Program-made: the position numbers and the translations under genes | Part shown: positions 1 to 7,822 of the stretch, in pieces | Position numbering within the stretch: the stretch's first letter is position 1 | Layout: each line of letters starts with the position of its first letter | Notes under the pieces: model-generated | The model's input: only the letters and a program-made list of their open reading frames with translations | What the model was told of the DNA's origin: nothing | Database searches by the model: none | Origin: Bacillota bacterium | Lineage (GTDB): Bacteria > Bacillota > Clostridia > Peptostreptococcales > Anaerovoracaceae | Assembly (NCBI GenBank): GCA_017397825.1 | Contig: JAFQHT010000051.1 | Coordinates: 1 to 42,403, forward strand | Direction: 5' to 3' | DNA: 42,403 nt

Positions 1-2
1 TG

Positions 3-1754
3 GGACAGGACTATCCAATCTGGATTGCCCAATATTACAAACAGTGCAACTATAAACATGATTATGACTGGTGGCAGTATTCCTCCGGAGGCACAGTCAA
101 TGGAATCAGCGGACGTAACGACTGTAACTTCTGGTATCTTGATAAAGTGACCGAACCTACATCTGCGTTTTCTGTGGCAAATGCCCAGACTTACATATAC
201 GGAGCAGAACTTTTTACATACGCACCTGGAGTGAAATTTGAACCGGCAGTTACTGTCGGCGCCAATGGTATGCCCCTTACAGAAGGTGTGGATTATACAG
301 TAAAGTATATAAATAACACAGCTGCTGGCACTGGCTATGCTATGGTCATGGGTAAGGGAATGTACACAGACTACTGCCTGGTGCCTTTTACCATCGTACC
401 GTCCGGTGATACAAGAAGAATTACTGTGGCTGATATTGCAGCAGGAACATATACAGGCAAAGAAGTGAAACCTTCTTCCATTACTGTCAAAGATGAGCTG
501 GGCAGAACTCTGGTAAACGGCCTGGACTATACATATACAGTTTCCAATGCAGTTAATGCAGGAACTGCACAGATTGTAATTACTTTTACAGGCAATTACA
601 GCGGAAGCAAGACCGCATCATACACTATAAACAAAGCTGATCAGGCAATTACCATTGCTGACAGCAGGGCGGAAATCGGTTACGACCAGCCTGACTATAA
701 TCTGGGTGTTTCCCTGAAATTCCCTGAAGCCAAGGTTACATACTCATCAAGCGACAAGGATGTGGTAAAAGTATCCAAAGACGGAACGGTATCAGTGGTC
801 GGCCAGGGAACTGCAACCATTACAGTCAAGGCAGCATCCACAGACAATGTGAAGTCGGCTGAAAAATCGTTTGACCTGACTGTGAAGAAACCTGCCCAGA
901 CAGTGACCGCCAAGTACACCAGATACAAAAAAGACATGAATGATACCACATTCAATCTGGTAGGAGTAAAGTCCGATGGTGACGGCAAAATCAGTTACAC
1001 TTCCAGTAATGAAAATGTTGTAACAGTAAGCTCCAAGGGTAAAGTGACAGTAGTTGGCGCGGGCAGTGCAGTGATTACAGCGACTGCAGCTGAAACTGAA
1101 AAATTCTCTGAGGGCTCAATGGAACTTTACGTGACAGTTGAAAAGATTGCCCAGGAAGTAACCACAAGCTACACTAAATATAAGAGAAAAGACCTTGACA
1201 CAATGTTTAATATCAATGCCAAGACTACCGGTGACGGACAGCTCACTTATGTTTCTTCAGATGAAACTGTGGCAAAGATTAACGAAAAGGGCAGGGTTAC
1301 AATCGTCGGACCGGGTGTTGCTGAATTCACAGTAACCGCAGCAGAAACTGACAAGTACCTGTCCGGACAGAAAATCGTGACACTGACAGTAGCTGCATTT
1401 GAAAGTGAAGAGGAACGTGAAGCCCGTAAACAGGAGCTGATTCTCGGAGTTCAGGGAACGGCAATCAAGAGTGTAAAACTTACGCCTCTGAGCAAGAAGG
1501 TGAGAGTGGACTGGAAGAAGGAAGGTTCCGGTTTTGCTGTGGACTATTATCAGGTATGGAGATCCACCAAGAAATCATCCGGATACGAAAAGATATTTAC
1601 CAGTTCAGCAGCCAAGAATTGCTACTACGTCAATACTAAGAATGTAAAAAAAGGAACTACATACTGGTATAAGGTACGCGGTGTACGTGAAATCGACGGT
1701 GAAAAAATCTACACTGAATTCACCAAAGCAACCACTAAAACCAAGACAAGTTAA
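3..1754 (+). CDS. GH25-type muramidase with Ig-like repeats and Fn3 tail (5' end outside window)
   Basis: The reading frame is open from base 3, so the gene begins before the window; 583 codons are visible. The first ~50 residues (including WIAQYY, YDWWQYSS and GISGRNDCNFWYLD) look like the C-terminal end of a glycoside hydrolase family 25 (Lyc-type) lysozyme, which hydrolyses peptidoglycan glycan strands. Two Ig-like repeats of the clostridial type follow (GxDYT...NAGTA...GNYSG pattern, about residues 55-200). Then come three Big_2-like domains (about 200-445), each with an SSxxxVxxVxxxGxVxxxGxGxAxxTV core, and a C-terminal Fn3-like domain (about 465-583: VDYYQVWRS, TTYWYKVRG). The GTG at 147 could be mistaken for a start but lies inside the continuous domain. 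The product is probably exported and cell-wall associated. No anchor or sorting signal is visible at the C-terminus. A terminator follows. Confidence 0.8.
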   Translation, partial: GQDYPIWIAQYYKQCNYKHDYDWWQYSSGGTVNGISGRNDCNFWYLDKVTEPTSAFSVANAQTYIYGAELFTYAPGVKFEPAVTVGANGMPLTEGVDYTVKYINNTAAGTGYAMVMGKGMYTDYCLVPFTIVPSGDTRRITVADIAAGTYTGKEVKPSSITVKDELGRTLVNGLDYTYTVSNAVNAGTAQIVITFTGNYSGSKTASYTINKADQAITIADSRAEIGYDQPDYNLGVSLKFPEAKVTYSSSDKDVVKVSKDGTVSVVGQGTATITVKAASTDNVKSAEKSFDLTVKKPAQTVTAKYTRYKKDMNDTTFNLVGVKSDGDGKISYTSSNENVVTVSSKGKVTVVGAGSAVITATAAETEKFSEGSMELYVTVEKIAQEVTTSYTKYKRKDLDTMFNINAKTTGDGQLTYVSSDETVAKINEKGRVTIVGPGVAEFTVTAAETDKYLSGQKIVTLTVAAFESEEEREARKQELILGVQGTAIKSVKLTPLSKKVRVDWKKEGSGFAVDYYQVWRSTKKSSGYEKIFTSSAAKNCYYVNTKNVKKGTTYWYKVRGVREIDGEKIYTEFTKATTKTKTS

Positions 1755-1779
1755 TATGAAAATGTGTTGAAAATGATAA

Positions 1780-1818
1780 GGCCCTGCTTTGTATAAAATG
1801 CAGGGCTTTTAATTTTTA
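1780..1818 (+). terminator. Rho-independent terminator of the muramidase gene
   Basis: Perfect 7-bp stem GCCCTGC/GCAGGGC (1781-1787 with 1800-1806), a 12-nt loop, then TTTT and further T-rich sequence. Confidence 0.8.
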
Positions 1819-1879
1819 GTACTTTAGTGTAAATTTTTTGTTAATAAATGGCAAGTTCACATTTAATGTAAATTACCTC

Positions 1880-1908
1880 TTGACAGCAAGTTAAAGAAGT
1901 GCTAAATT
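1880..1908 (+). promoter_or_regulatory. Probable sigma-A promoter for the NhaC-type gene
   Basis: Consensus -35 TTGACA (1880-1885), 17-bp spacer, weaker -10 TAAATT (1903-1908). The stretch 1819-2053 otherwise holds only a ~140-nt leader with no confident fold. Transcription from this site would give that leader before the ATG at 2054. Confidence 0.45.
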
Positions 1909-2053
1909 AATTGAGGTTGTGCATTTTTCAGCACTTTCCGACATATTCCGCAGGCTGGAAAAAGAAGAAAAGAGCTGTATTACAGTTTTGCGGAGGCTTT
2001 TAAACGTTATTATTTTTATAAACTTTATGGTATTATACGAAAGGAAGAAAAAA

Positions 2054-3556
2054 ATGACTGAACAGAAAAAAGCCGTTCGTCTGCCTAACAAGATTGAAGC
2101 TCTGCTTCCAATCATTGTTCTTCTGGCACTCATGATCGGCAACTACATCTTAGGTTGGGGTCAGGACCCACACATTCCAGTATTAATCGCTTGTGCTGTA
2201 GCTATGATCGTTGGTAAGTTATGTGGTATCAGCTACCAGGAAATGCTTACTGGCGCACTTGACGCTGTAAGCCAGTCTCTTGAAGCTATCATCATCATCC
2301 TCTGCGTAGGTTGTATGATTGGTTCCTTCACATGGTGCGGTACAATTCCTGCTGTAGTATATTATGGTCTTCAGCTTCTGGACCCAGCAATCTTCTTACC
2401 ATTCATCTGCATTCTTTGTGCAGTTGTAGGTATTTCCCTTGGTTCTGCATGGACTGTAACAGCTACACTCGGTGTTGCTTTCATGGCAATCGGTACTACT
2501 ATGGGCCTTAATCCTGCACTTGTTGCTGGTTGCATTCTTTCCGGCGCATGCTGCGGTGACAAGTTCTCCCCAATGTCCGACTCCACAAACCTTGCAGCTG
2601 GTTCTGCACAGACTGGTCTTTTCGACCACGTAGCAGCTATGATTACAACTACATTCCCATCCCTTGTAATTGCAATCATTTTATATGCAGTATTTGGTAT
2701 CAACGCAACAGGCAGCTACGATCCACAGTTAGCAAACGAACTTTCCGCTGCTATCGTTGATCACTATGCTTACATGAGCCCAATCCTCTTAATCCCTGTA
2801 ATCCTCATCTGCGTAGTAGCACTTCTGAAGATTCCTGCAATTCCTTCTGTACTTCTTGTATCTGCAGTAGGATGTATCTTCGCTATGATTTTCCAGGGTG
2901 CAACTTTCTCCGATTGTATCACAATGGTACACTACGGTTACGAAGCAGAAACAGGAAACGAACTCTGCGACTCTCTGATCAACAGAGGTGGTATGGACTC
3001 CATGCTCTGGACTAACAACCTTGTAATCATCGCTGTAGGTTTCGGTGGTATCCTTCAGAAGATCGGTATGGTTGAATCCTTACTCGGCGGCCTTATCAAG
3101 AAGGTTAAGACTCCATTCCAGCTTGTACTCGTTACAATGATTACAGGTGCATTCTGTATCACAACAATGTGCGACCAGTACCTTGGTCTTATCATCCCTG
3201 CATCCATGTACAAAGACAAGTACGACGAAATGGGTCTTGGAAGAAACATGCTTTCCAGAACTCTGGAAGACTGCGGTACATTATGGTCACCACTGGTACC
3301 ATGGTCATCCTGCGGTGCTTACCACTCCGGTATCCTTGGTGTATCCACATTCGCATACATGCCATTCGTATTCATGAACATCATCAACCCAATCTTCGCA
3401 CTTGTAACTGTAGCACTTAACAGAAACATCCTTTACGCTGACGGTTCAAGAAGAAACATCTTCGGTAAGATGGTTAAGAAGGCTCCTGCAGGCGCTCCTG
3501 CTGAAGCACACGAAAAGGCACTTGCTGCTCTTGAAGCAATGAGAGCTGGCAAATAA
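2054..3556 (+). CDS. nhaC: Na+/H+ antiporter, NhaC family
   Basis: A 500-residue polytopic inner-membrane protein with about 12 hydrophobic segments. The family signature GDKFSPMSDSTNLA sits mid-protein, and polar breaks within membrane segments suit an ion antiporter. NhaC proteins exchange Na+ for H+; some relatives exchange malate/lactate, so the substrate is not certain. I start at ATG 2054 (after AAAGGAAG) instead of the longer in-frame opening at 1919, because the extra residues are not NhaC-like and the Shine-Dalgarno fits 2054. The C-terminus is a short charged tail rich in Ala. A small membrane protein follows 37 bp downstream with no terminator between, so the two are probably co-transcribed. 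Codon use is strongly biased, consistent with high expression. Confidence 0.85.
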   Translation: MTEQKKAVRLPNKIEALLPIIVLLALMIGNYILGWGQDPHIPVLIACAVAMIVGKLCGISYQEMLTGALDAVSQSLEAIIIILCVGCMIGSFTWCGTIPAVVYYGLQLLDPAIFLPFICILCAVVGISLGSAWTVTATLGVAFMAIGTTMGLNPALVAGCILSGACCGDKFSPMSDSTNLAAGSAQTGLFDHVAAMITTTFPSLVIAIILYAVFGINATGSYDPQLANELSAAIVDHYAYMSPILLIPVILICVVALLKIPAIPSVLLVSAVGCIFAMIFQGATFSDCITMVHYGYEAETGNELCDSLINRGGMDSMLWTNNLVIIAVGFGGILQKIGMVESLLGGLIKKVKTPFQLVLVTMITGAFCITTMCDQYLGLIIPASMYKDKYDEMGLGRNMLSRTLEDCGTLWSPLVPWSSCGAYHSGILGVSTFAYMPFVFMNIINPIFALVTVALNRNILYADGSRRNIFGKMVKKAPAGAPAEAHEKALAALEAMRAGK

Positions 3557-3593
3557 TAAAAGAAAATCTGAACTTTAGAAAGGTTTTAAAATA

Positions 3594-4088
3594 ATGGAAT
3601 TCAAGGGACTTCTCAAAGAAAGACAACCATGGGTAAAAATAGTCATTATAATTGCTGCGGGGTATATGATGTATCTGTCTTTTGAGATGGGTCAGTACAT
3701 ATACGCAATGCTTGCGGCAGTAGTGGTTCTGGCAGTATTCTTTAAAAAAGAACATGTGATTTCAAAAGAAGGTGTTGATATCAGATATGAACTCTTCGGT
3801 ATCAAAAGTCTGAACCGCTGGGAATGGAACGAGATTTCTGCTATTAAAACCGACTATGAGAAAGCATATCCTAATGTGCTTATCCACATAGGCAAGGATG
3901 TGTCAATCCGTGACTATGTCATGAAAAAATCTGACATACCCGGCATCATTGAGCTGGCCCGCAGAATGAACCCGGACATCTATATCGGCCACATGACCGA
4001 AGAAGAAAGGGAAAAAAGAGACCAGCAGGTTCTTCGTCAGCAGGAAATCGAAAAAGGTATCAAAGCTGCGAAGAAAAGAAAAAGATAA
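3594..4088 (+). CDS. Small membrane protein with PH-like domain, unknown function
   Basis: A 164-residue protein. Two hydrophobic segments (about residues 15-35 and 36-52) are followed by a compact soluble domain (about 53-130). Its pattern (KEHVISKEGVDIRYELFG, WNEISAIKTDY) resembles the bacterial PH / YdbT-like folds found after paired membrane helices. The C-terminus is a highly charged helix (TEEEREKRDQQV...AAKKRKR). It follows the NhaC-type gene closely and probably shares its transcript. No catalytic motif is visible and I do not assign a function. Confidence 0.6.
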   Translation: MEFKGLLKERQPWVKIVIIIAAGYMMYLSFEMGQYIYAMLAAVVVLAVFFKKEHVISKEGVDIRYELFGIKSLNRWEWNEISAIKTDYEKAYPNVLIHIGKDVSIRDYVMKKSDIPGIIELARRMNPDIYIGHMTEEEREKRDQQVLRQQEIEKGIKAAKKRKR

Positions 4089-4110
4089 AGTTCATAATAG
4101 CCATAAAAAA

Positions 4111-4145
4111 GGAGACACTCGCTTCAGTGCAGGTGTCTCCTTTTG
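4111..4145 (+). terminator. Terminator of the nhaC operon
   Basis: Stem GGAGACAC/GTGTCTCC (4111-4118 with 4133-4140), then TTTTG. A preceding A-run makes it potentially active on both strands. Confidence 0.75.
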
Positions 4146-4153
4146 TATTCCAT

Positions 4154-4190
4154 GCAGCAAAAATCCCCGCCTCTGCTGAGGCGGGGATTT
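4154..4190 (-). terminator. Terminator of gltX
   Basis: Perfect 13-bp stem at 4161-4173 and 4178-4190 with a TGCT loop. Read on the minus strand it follows the gltX stop at 4199 and runs into TTTTT. It stands back to back with the nhaC-operon terminator. Confidence 0.8.
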
Positions 4191-4198
4191 GGCATGTT

Positions 4199-5854
4199 TT
4201 ATAAGAATTTTGCAAGTCTTGCTCTTGTGCGGTCTTCGCTGAGAATCTGTTGGATTTCCCATACGTCAGGTGACTGCTGGCGGCCCATGAGTGCCACACG
4301 GACTACAGTACTTACGTGACCTACGTGGCCCTTGTACTGGTCAGGATTCTTTTTGAAATCCTTTGGTTTTACTGCGTAGCCAAGTTCTTCAGTAATCTGA
4401 CGGATTTTTTCGAACCACTGAGTCTGATCGTCTGAGTGGTCGTAAGTTTCAAGGTACTTGGCGATGATTGTCGCGACGTCAGCTGCTGCTTCAGCAGGCA
4501 TTTCGTCTTCAATCCTGAACATGTCGTCGAAGAAGTAGCTGATGTTTTCAACCATCTGCTGAGCGTAAATGTGGTCTTTACGAGGCTTTGCTTCTGCACG
4601 GCCAAGGTCAAGGATTCTTTCAAGGTAGGCTCTGTCTTCAAAGATGTGAAGAAGATCAGGTTTGAATTCTTCAGCCCAGCCTTTCAGGAAATCGTAAAGG
4701 TCAGATGCACTGATTTTAAGAAGCACGTCCTTGGAGATGTCGTTGAGCTTGTTCAGGTCAAAAAGTGCGCCTGAGTTGGACATCTTTTCGGTAGTGAATT
4801 CGAACTCGTCGATATCAGCGTCAGGGTTTGCCATTCTCCATTCTTCGAAATTGGAGTTGAGAATTGTCAGAAGATATTCTCTAACTGCTGCAGGGTGGTA
4901 ACCCTGATTGCGGTAGTAGTCAAGGGAAAGTTCAGGGTCATGGCGCTTGGAAAGTTTACGCTTGTTGCCTGTTTCTTCGTCTATCTTCATCAGCTGTGCA
5001 GTGTGGCAGTAGATTGGCGGCTCCCAGCCAAGCTTTTCAAAAAGTTCAACGTGGATTGGCAGTGAAGGAAGCCATTCAGCACCTCTTACAACGTGAGTAG
5101 TTCTCATAAGGTGGTCGTCCACAACGTGTGCGAAATGATATGTTGGAATACCTGTAGCCTTGAGAATTACAGTATCCTGATCGTTTGCAGGGAAGTCAAG
5201 GATTTCGCGGATTGCGTCCTTTACCTGCACTCTTCTGATCTGGTCTTCAGGCAGGCTCATGTCGCCGTCGGATTTAAGTCTGATTACGTATGGAGTGCCT
5301 GCAGCCAGCTTGGCCTGGATTTCTTCCATAGTAAGGTTTCTGCTCTTCGCCCACTTGCCATAGATGCCAGGGTTGGCTTTTTCTGCTTCCTGCTGCTCAT
5401 GGATCTGTGCGATTTCTTCTTCAGTCATGAAGCAAGGGTATGCAGTGCCGTCAGCAACCATTTTCTTGGCGAAGCACTGGTAGATTTCACCTCTGTGGCT
5501 CTGAGTGTAGTCACCGTACTGGCCGATGTCGCCGGTCATTGTAGCACCTTCGTCAAAATTGATGCCGAAAAAGCGGAGAGAGTTGATAATGATTTCAACT
5601 GCACCTTCCACATAACGCTTGTCGTCTGTATCTTCGATTCTGAGGAAGAATTTGCCGCCGGACTGGTGAGCCAGTCTTTCGTCAACGAATGCACCGTAAA
5701 GGTTACCCAGGTGAATGAAACCTGTAGGGCTTGGACCCAGTCTTGTTACCTTGGCTCCTTCAGGCAGATCGCGCTGAGGATAGAGTGCTTCGTAATCTTC
5801 AGGTGTTTTGGTGATATGGGGGAATAAAAGTTCCGCCAGTTTGTTATAGTCCAT
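4199..5854 (-). CDS. gltX: Glutamate--tRNA ligase
   Basis: Class I aminoacyl-tRNA synthetase charging tRNA-Glu (551 aa). The HIGH-type motif appears as HLGN after GPSPTGF (residues 41-51). RIEDTD follows at about 72-77, and the KMSKS-type loop is KLSKRHD near residue 300. The length matches the longer clostridial GltX subfamily rather than the ~480-aa type. The start ATG (5854) is preceded by GGAGG. The gene is monocistronic, bounded by its own promoter (5986-6014) and a strong terminator. Whether the enzyme is discriminating or also charges tRNA-Gln cannot be read from this window. Confidence 0.95.
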   Translation of the reverse strand: MDYNKLAELLFPHITKTPEDYEALYPQRDLPEGAKVTRLGPSPTGFIHLGNLYGAFVDERLAHQSGGKFFLRIEDTDDKRYVEGAVEIIINSLRFFGINFDEGATMTGDIGQYGDYTQSHRGEIYQCFAKKMVADGTAYPCFMTEEEIAQIHEQQEAEKANPGIYGKWAKSRNLTMEEIQAKLAAGTPYVIRLKSDGDMSLPEDQIRRVQVKDAIREILDFPANDQDTVILKATGIPTYHFAHVVDDHLMRTTHVVRGAEWLPSLPIHVELFEKLGWEPPIYCHTAQLMKIDEETGNKRKLSKRHDPELSLDYYRNQGYHPAAVREYLLTILNSNFEEWRMANPDADIDEFEFTTEKMSNSGALFDLNKLNDISKDVLLKISASDLYDFLKGWAEEFKPDLLHIFEDRAYLERILDLGRAEAKPRKDHIYAQQMVENISYFFDDMFRIEDEMPAEAAADVATIIAKYLETYDHSDDQTQWFEKIRQITEELGYAVKPKDFKKNPDQYKGHVGHVSTVVRVALMGRQQSPDVWEIQQILSEDRTRARLAKFL

Positions 5855-5867
5855 TTATAAAACCTCC

Positions 5868-5965
5868 GTTATGGCGATGGGTGCGACGCAGTGTACATCT
5901 GCACTGCGGAGCATCTGTACTGCAGGTGCCGTGTCGAAATTTGTCGAACACCGTCGCCGCATTTC
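5868..5965 (-). promoter_or_regulatory. Structured 5' leader of gltX
   Basis: On the minus strand the ~95 nt just before the gltX ribosome site can fold into a branched structure. The closing helix is GGCGA/TCGCC continuing as GG/CC. Inside it are a hairpin with 7-bp arms CGCAGTG/CACTGCG and a second with GCA-CTG/CAG-TGC pairing. I see no T-box motif (AGGGTGGNACCGCG) and recognise no known riboswitch. It may be an uncharacterised leader regulating gltX, or just a folded UTR. Confidence 0.4.
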
Positions 5966-5985
5966 TTAATTAAATCTAACACTTT

Positions 5986-6014
5986 ATTTTAACAGTTACA
6001 GTATGAAATTTCAA
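5986..6014 (-). promoter_or_regulatory. Sigma-A promoter of gltX
   Basis: On the minus strand: -35 TTGAAA (6009-6014), 17-bp spacer, -10 TAAAAT (5986-5991). It lies upstream of the structured leader. Together with the leader and the region up to 6307, this accounts for most of the 450-bp gap between gltX and the next gene. Confidence 0.6.
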
Positions 6015-6105
6015 TAAGAAGAGAGAATAAAAATATAAGGATTCTGACTGAATATCTCATTCTGGAAGATTAATCCAAAGCGAGTGGGCAATTCAGAGCG
6101 TGTTG

Positions 6106-6298
6106 ACAAAAGTGCAAAAAAGTGCGGATTTTGTCCGCATTTTTTACAGATTATGTTGACAAAACCATAGAAAAAACGGAAAAATGTCAATAATAGCTGA
6201 ACTTAGCGAAATTTTACCGACAAAAAGCAGTTAAAAAGAGCAAAATGCGGACAAATTATTTATTTTTGCTCGATTTTGTCAACAAAAGTGCAAAAAAG
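6106..6298 (+). repeat. 17-bp direct repeat flanking the spoVAF-like leader
   Basis: ACAAAAGTGCAAAAAAG occurs at 6106-6122 and 6282-6298. The first copy runs into the terminator-like hairpin; the second overlaps the ribosome-binding region of the gene at 6308. GTTGACAAAA also occurs at 6102 and 6154, and GTCAACAAAA at 6278. Confidence 0.5.
6117..6145 (+). terminator. Hairpin with T-run (terminator or attenuator) before the spoVAF-like gene
   Basis: Stem TGCGGA/TCCGCA (6123-6128 with 6134-6139), 5-nt loop, six T; a preceding A-run makes it symmetrical. No gene ends just upstream on either strand. It therefore either insulates the two divergent units or attenuates the leader of the gene at 6308. 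Confidence 0.55.
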
Positions 6299-6307
6299 GG
6301 GGACGAA

Positions 6308-7753
6308 ATGACAAACTACGATTTATATATGCAGATTCTTAAAAAAGAACTGCCCATAGGCAAAAGCTTTGATATGCTGGAAAGAAAACTTCAGATCGGC
6401 GGCCGGGCCGCGTCCATGTTTTTTGTGGACGGCCTCACCGACGGTGAGAAGGCACAGCATATACTGGCCTATCTGATGCGTGTGCCTTCGGCCGCCATGA
6501 AGGGGGTAAGCAGCAGCCAGGAATTTATAGAAAGGTCTCTGCCATTTCTGGACGTAACGGTAATTAAGGGAGAAACTGCAGGGGACTGTTACCGGCAGGC
6601 TTTGCCGAGACTTTACGCAGGTCTGGTACTTCTGGTGGCAGAGGGTCTGGATAATCTGATTGTAATTGACTGCAGGTCTTATCCCGGCCGTTCTGTTGAA
6701 GAGCCGGCCAAGGAACAGAGCCTGAGAGGGGCCAAGGACGGTTTTACCGAGAATATGATGGACAATGTCAGTCTTATACGGCGGCGCATCAGAGACAACC
6801 ACCTGATTTTTAAAGTGTATAATGTGGGCAGGGCCAGCAAGGCGGATGTGGTGCTTGCCTACATGGATGACAGGGCAGAAAAGCAGGTGACGGACAAAAT
6901 TGACAGGGCACTCATAAAAATGGCGGCGGAAGCTTCGGCAAATTATGACAGTGATGTTCTTTCAGTGGCCGACCAGAGTCTCCTGGCACGCCTGCTCACG
7001 GCTCTGGGCGCAGCGCCCGGTCTCAATCCTTTTCCGAAAGTCCGCTATACCCAGAGGCCGGACGTGGCCTGCGCCCACCTTGCCGAAGGAAAAGTGGCCA
7101 TCATCACAGACAATTCGCCCACGGTGATGCTGCTTCCCGTAAGTATTTTTGAGTTTTTTCAGGATGTGGACGATTATTACTTTCCGCAGCTTACGGGAAA
7201 TTATTTCAGGTTGATCAGAATTGTGAATTTTGCACTGATTCTTTTCCTGACGCCGGTTTATCTGCTGATTACTCAATACGAAGAATTCACCCCTGAGGTG
7301 CTGAAGTTTTTTGTGCCGGAGGAGGATTTTGCCATACCTATTTTCTGGCAGTTCATTCTGCTTGAAATTGCTGTGGATGCTCTGAAACTGGCATCTCTTA
7401 ACACGCCATCGTCGCTGGGCATGTCACTTTCGGTAATAGGAGCTCTTATTCTGGGTGAGTTCAGCATTAATTCGGGCTGGTTTATTGCCCAGACAATACT
7501 TTGTATGGCGGTGGTAGCACTGGCGGCATTTACTCAGCCAAGTATTGAACTGAGTTATGCCATGAAATTCTGCAGAATTTTCATGTTGGTTTCGGCTCAG
7601 ATTCTGGGTATAGCAGGAGCGGTCATAGCTGCTGTAATTTCAACGGTTATCATGGCCACAACCAGAACTGTTCCAGGCAAATCTTACCTCTATCCTCTGA
7701 TACCTTTTCACTGGAATGCATTAAAAAGGTTGATTTTCCGCACCCAAAAATGA
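6308..7753 (+). CDS. spoVAF: GerA-family spore membrane protein, SpoVAF-like
   Basis: A 481-aa protein of the GerA/SpoVAF family. The N-terminal ~285 residues are a cytosolic domain with EPAKEQSLRGAKDGF, the family-typical TENxxDNxxLIRRRIRD, and SKADVVLAYM. A signature block near the membrane (PKVRYTQRPDVACAHL, ITDNSPTV) leads into about five to six C-terminal membrane segments. GerA-type A subunits form spore nutrient-receptor channels. From memory the wording of this block is closer to SpoVAF, which is usually encoded beside the spoVA channel genes. No spoVA, GerB or GerC gene adjoins it here. I use ATG 6308, after AAGGGGG, instead of ATG 6245. The second copy of the 17-bp repeat lies in the stretch between those two starts. 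Confidence 0.75.
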   Translation: MTNYDLYMQILKKELPIGKSFDMLERKLQIGGRAASMFFVDGLTDGEKAQHILAYLMRVPSAAMKGVSSSQEFIERSLPFLDVTVIKGETAGDCYRQALPRLYAGLVLLVAEGLDNLIVIDCRSYPGRSVEEPAKEQSLRGAKDGFTENMMDNVSLIRRRIRDNHLIFKVYNVGRASKADVVLAYMDDRAEKQVTDKIDRALIKMAAEASANYDSDVLSVADQSLLARLLTALGAAPGLNPFPKVRYTQRPDVACAHLAEGKVAIITDNSPTVMLLPVSIFEFFQDVDDYYFPQLTGNYFRLIRIVNFALILFLTPVYLLITQYEEFTPEVLKFFVPEEDFAIPIFWQFILLEIAVDALKLASLNTPSSLGMSLSVIGALILGEFSINSGWFIAQTILCMAVVALAAFTQPSIELSYAMKFCRIFMLVSAQILGIAGAVIAAVISTVIMATTRTVPGKSYLYPLIPFHWNALKRLIFRTQK

Positions 7754-7759
7754 TAGAAT
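7730..7759 (+). promoter_or_regulatory. Possible sigma-A promoter for the AMP-ligase gene
   Basis: TTGATT (7730-7735), 18-bp spacer, TAGAAT (7754-7759). It overlaps the 3' end of the spoVAF-like gene and would let the ligase gene be expressed outside sporulation. Confidence 0.35.
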
Positions 7760-7822
7760 ATAGTATTAATGTTGGCCGGATCGTCCGGGCAGCGGTATGG
7801 ATTTATTAATGGGGGCAATATT

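Noticed and set aside
147..1754. Separate gene starting at GTG 147
   Set aside because: The frame is open back to base 3 and encodes the end of a GH25 domain, so 147 is internal to a gene that begins outside the window.
5093..5827. 244-codon plus-strand frame opposite gltX
   Set aside because: It is entirely antisense to the unambiguous gltX, with Cys/Ser/Val-rich translation and no ribosome site; a shadow frame.
5868..5965. T-box riboswitch for gltX
   Set aside because: No AGGGTGGNACCGCG-like T-box sequence and no terminator/antiterminator pair ahead of the start codon.
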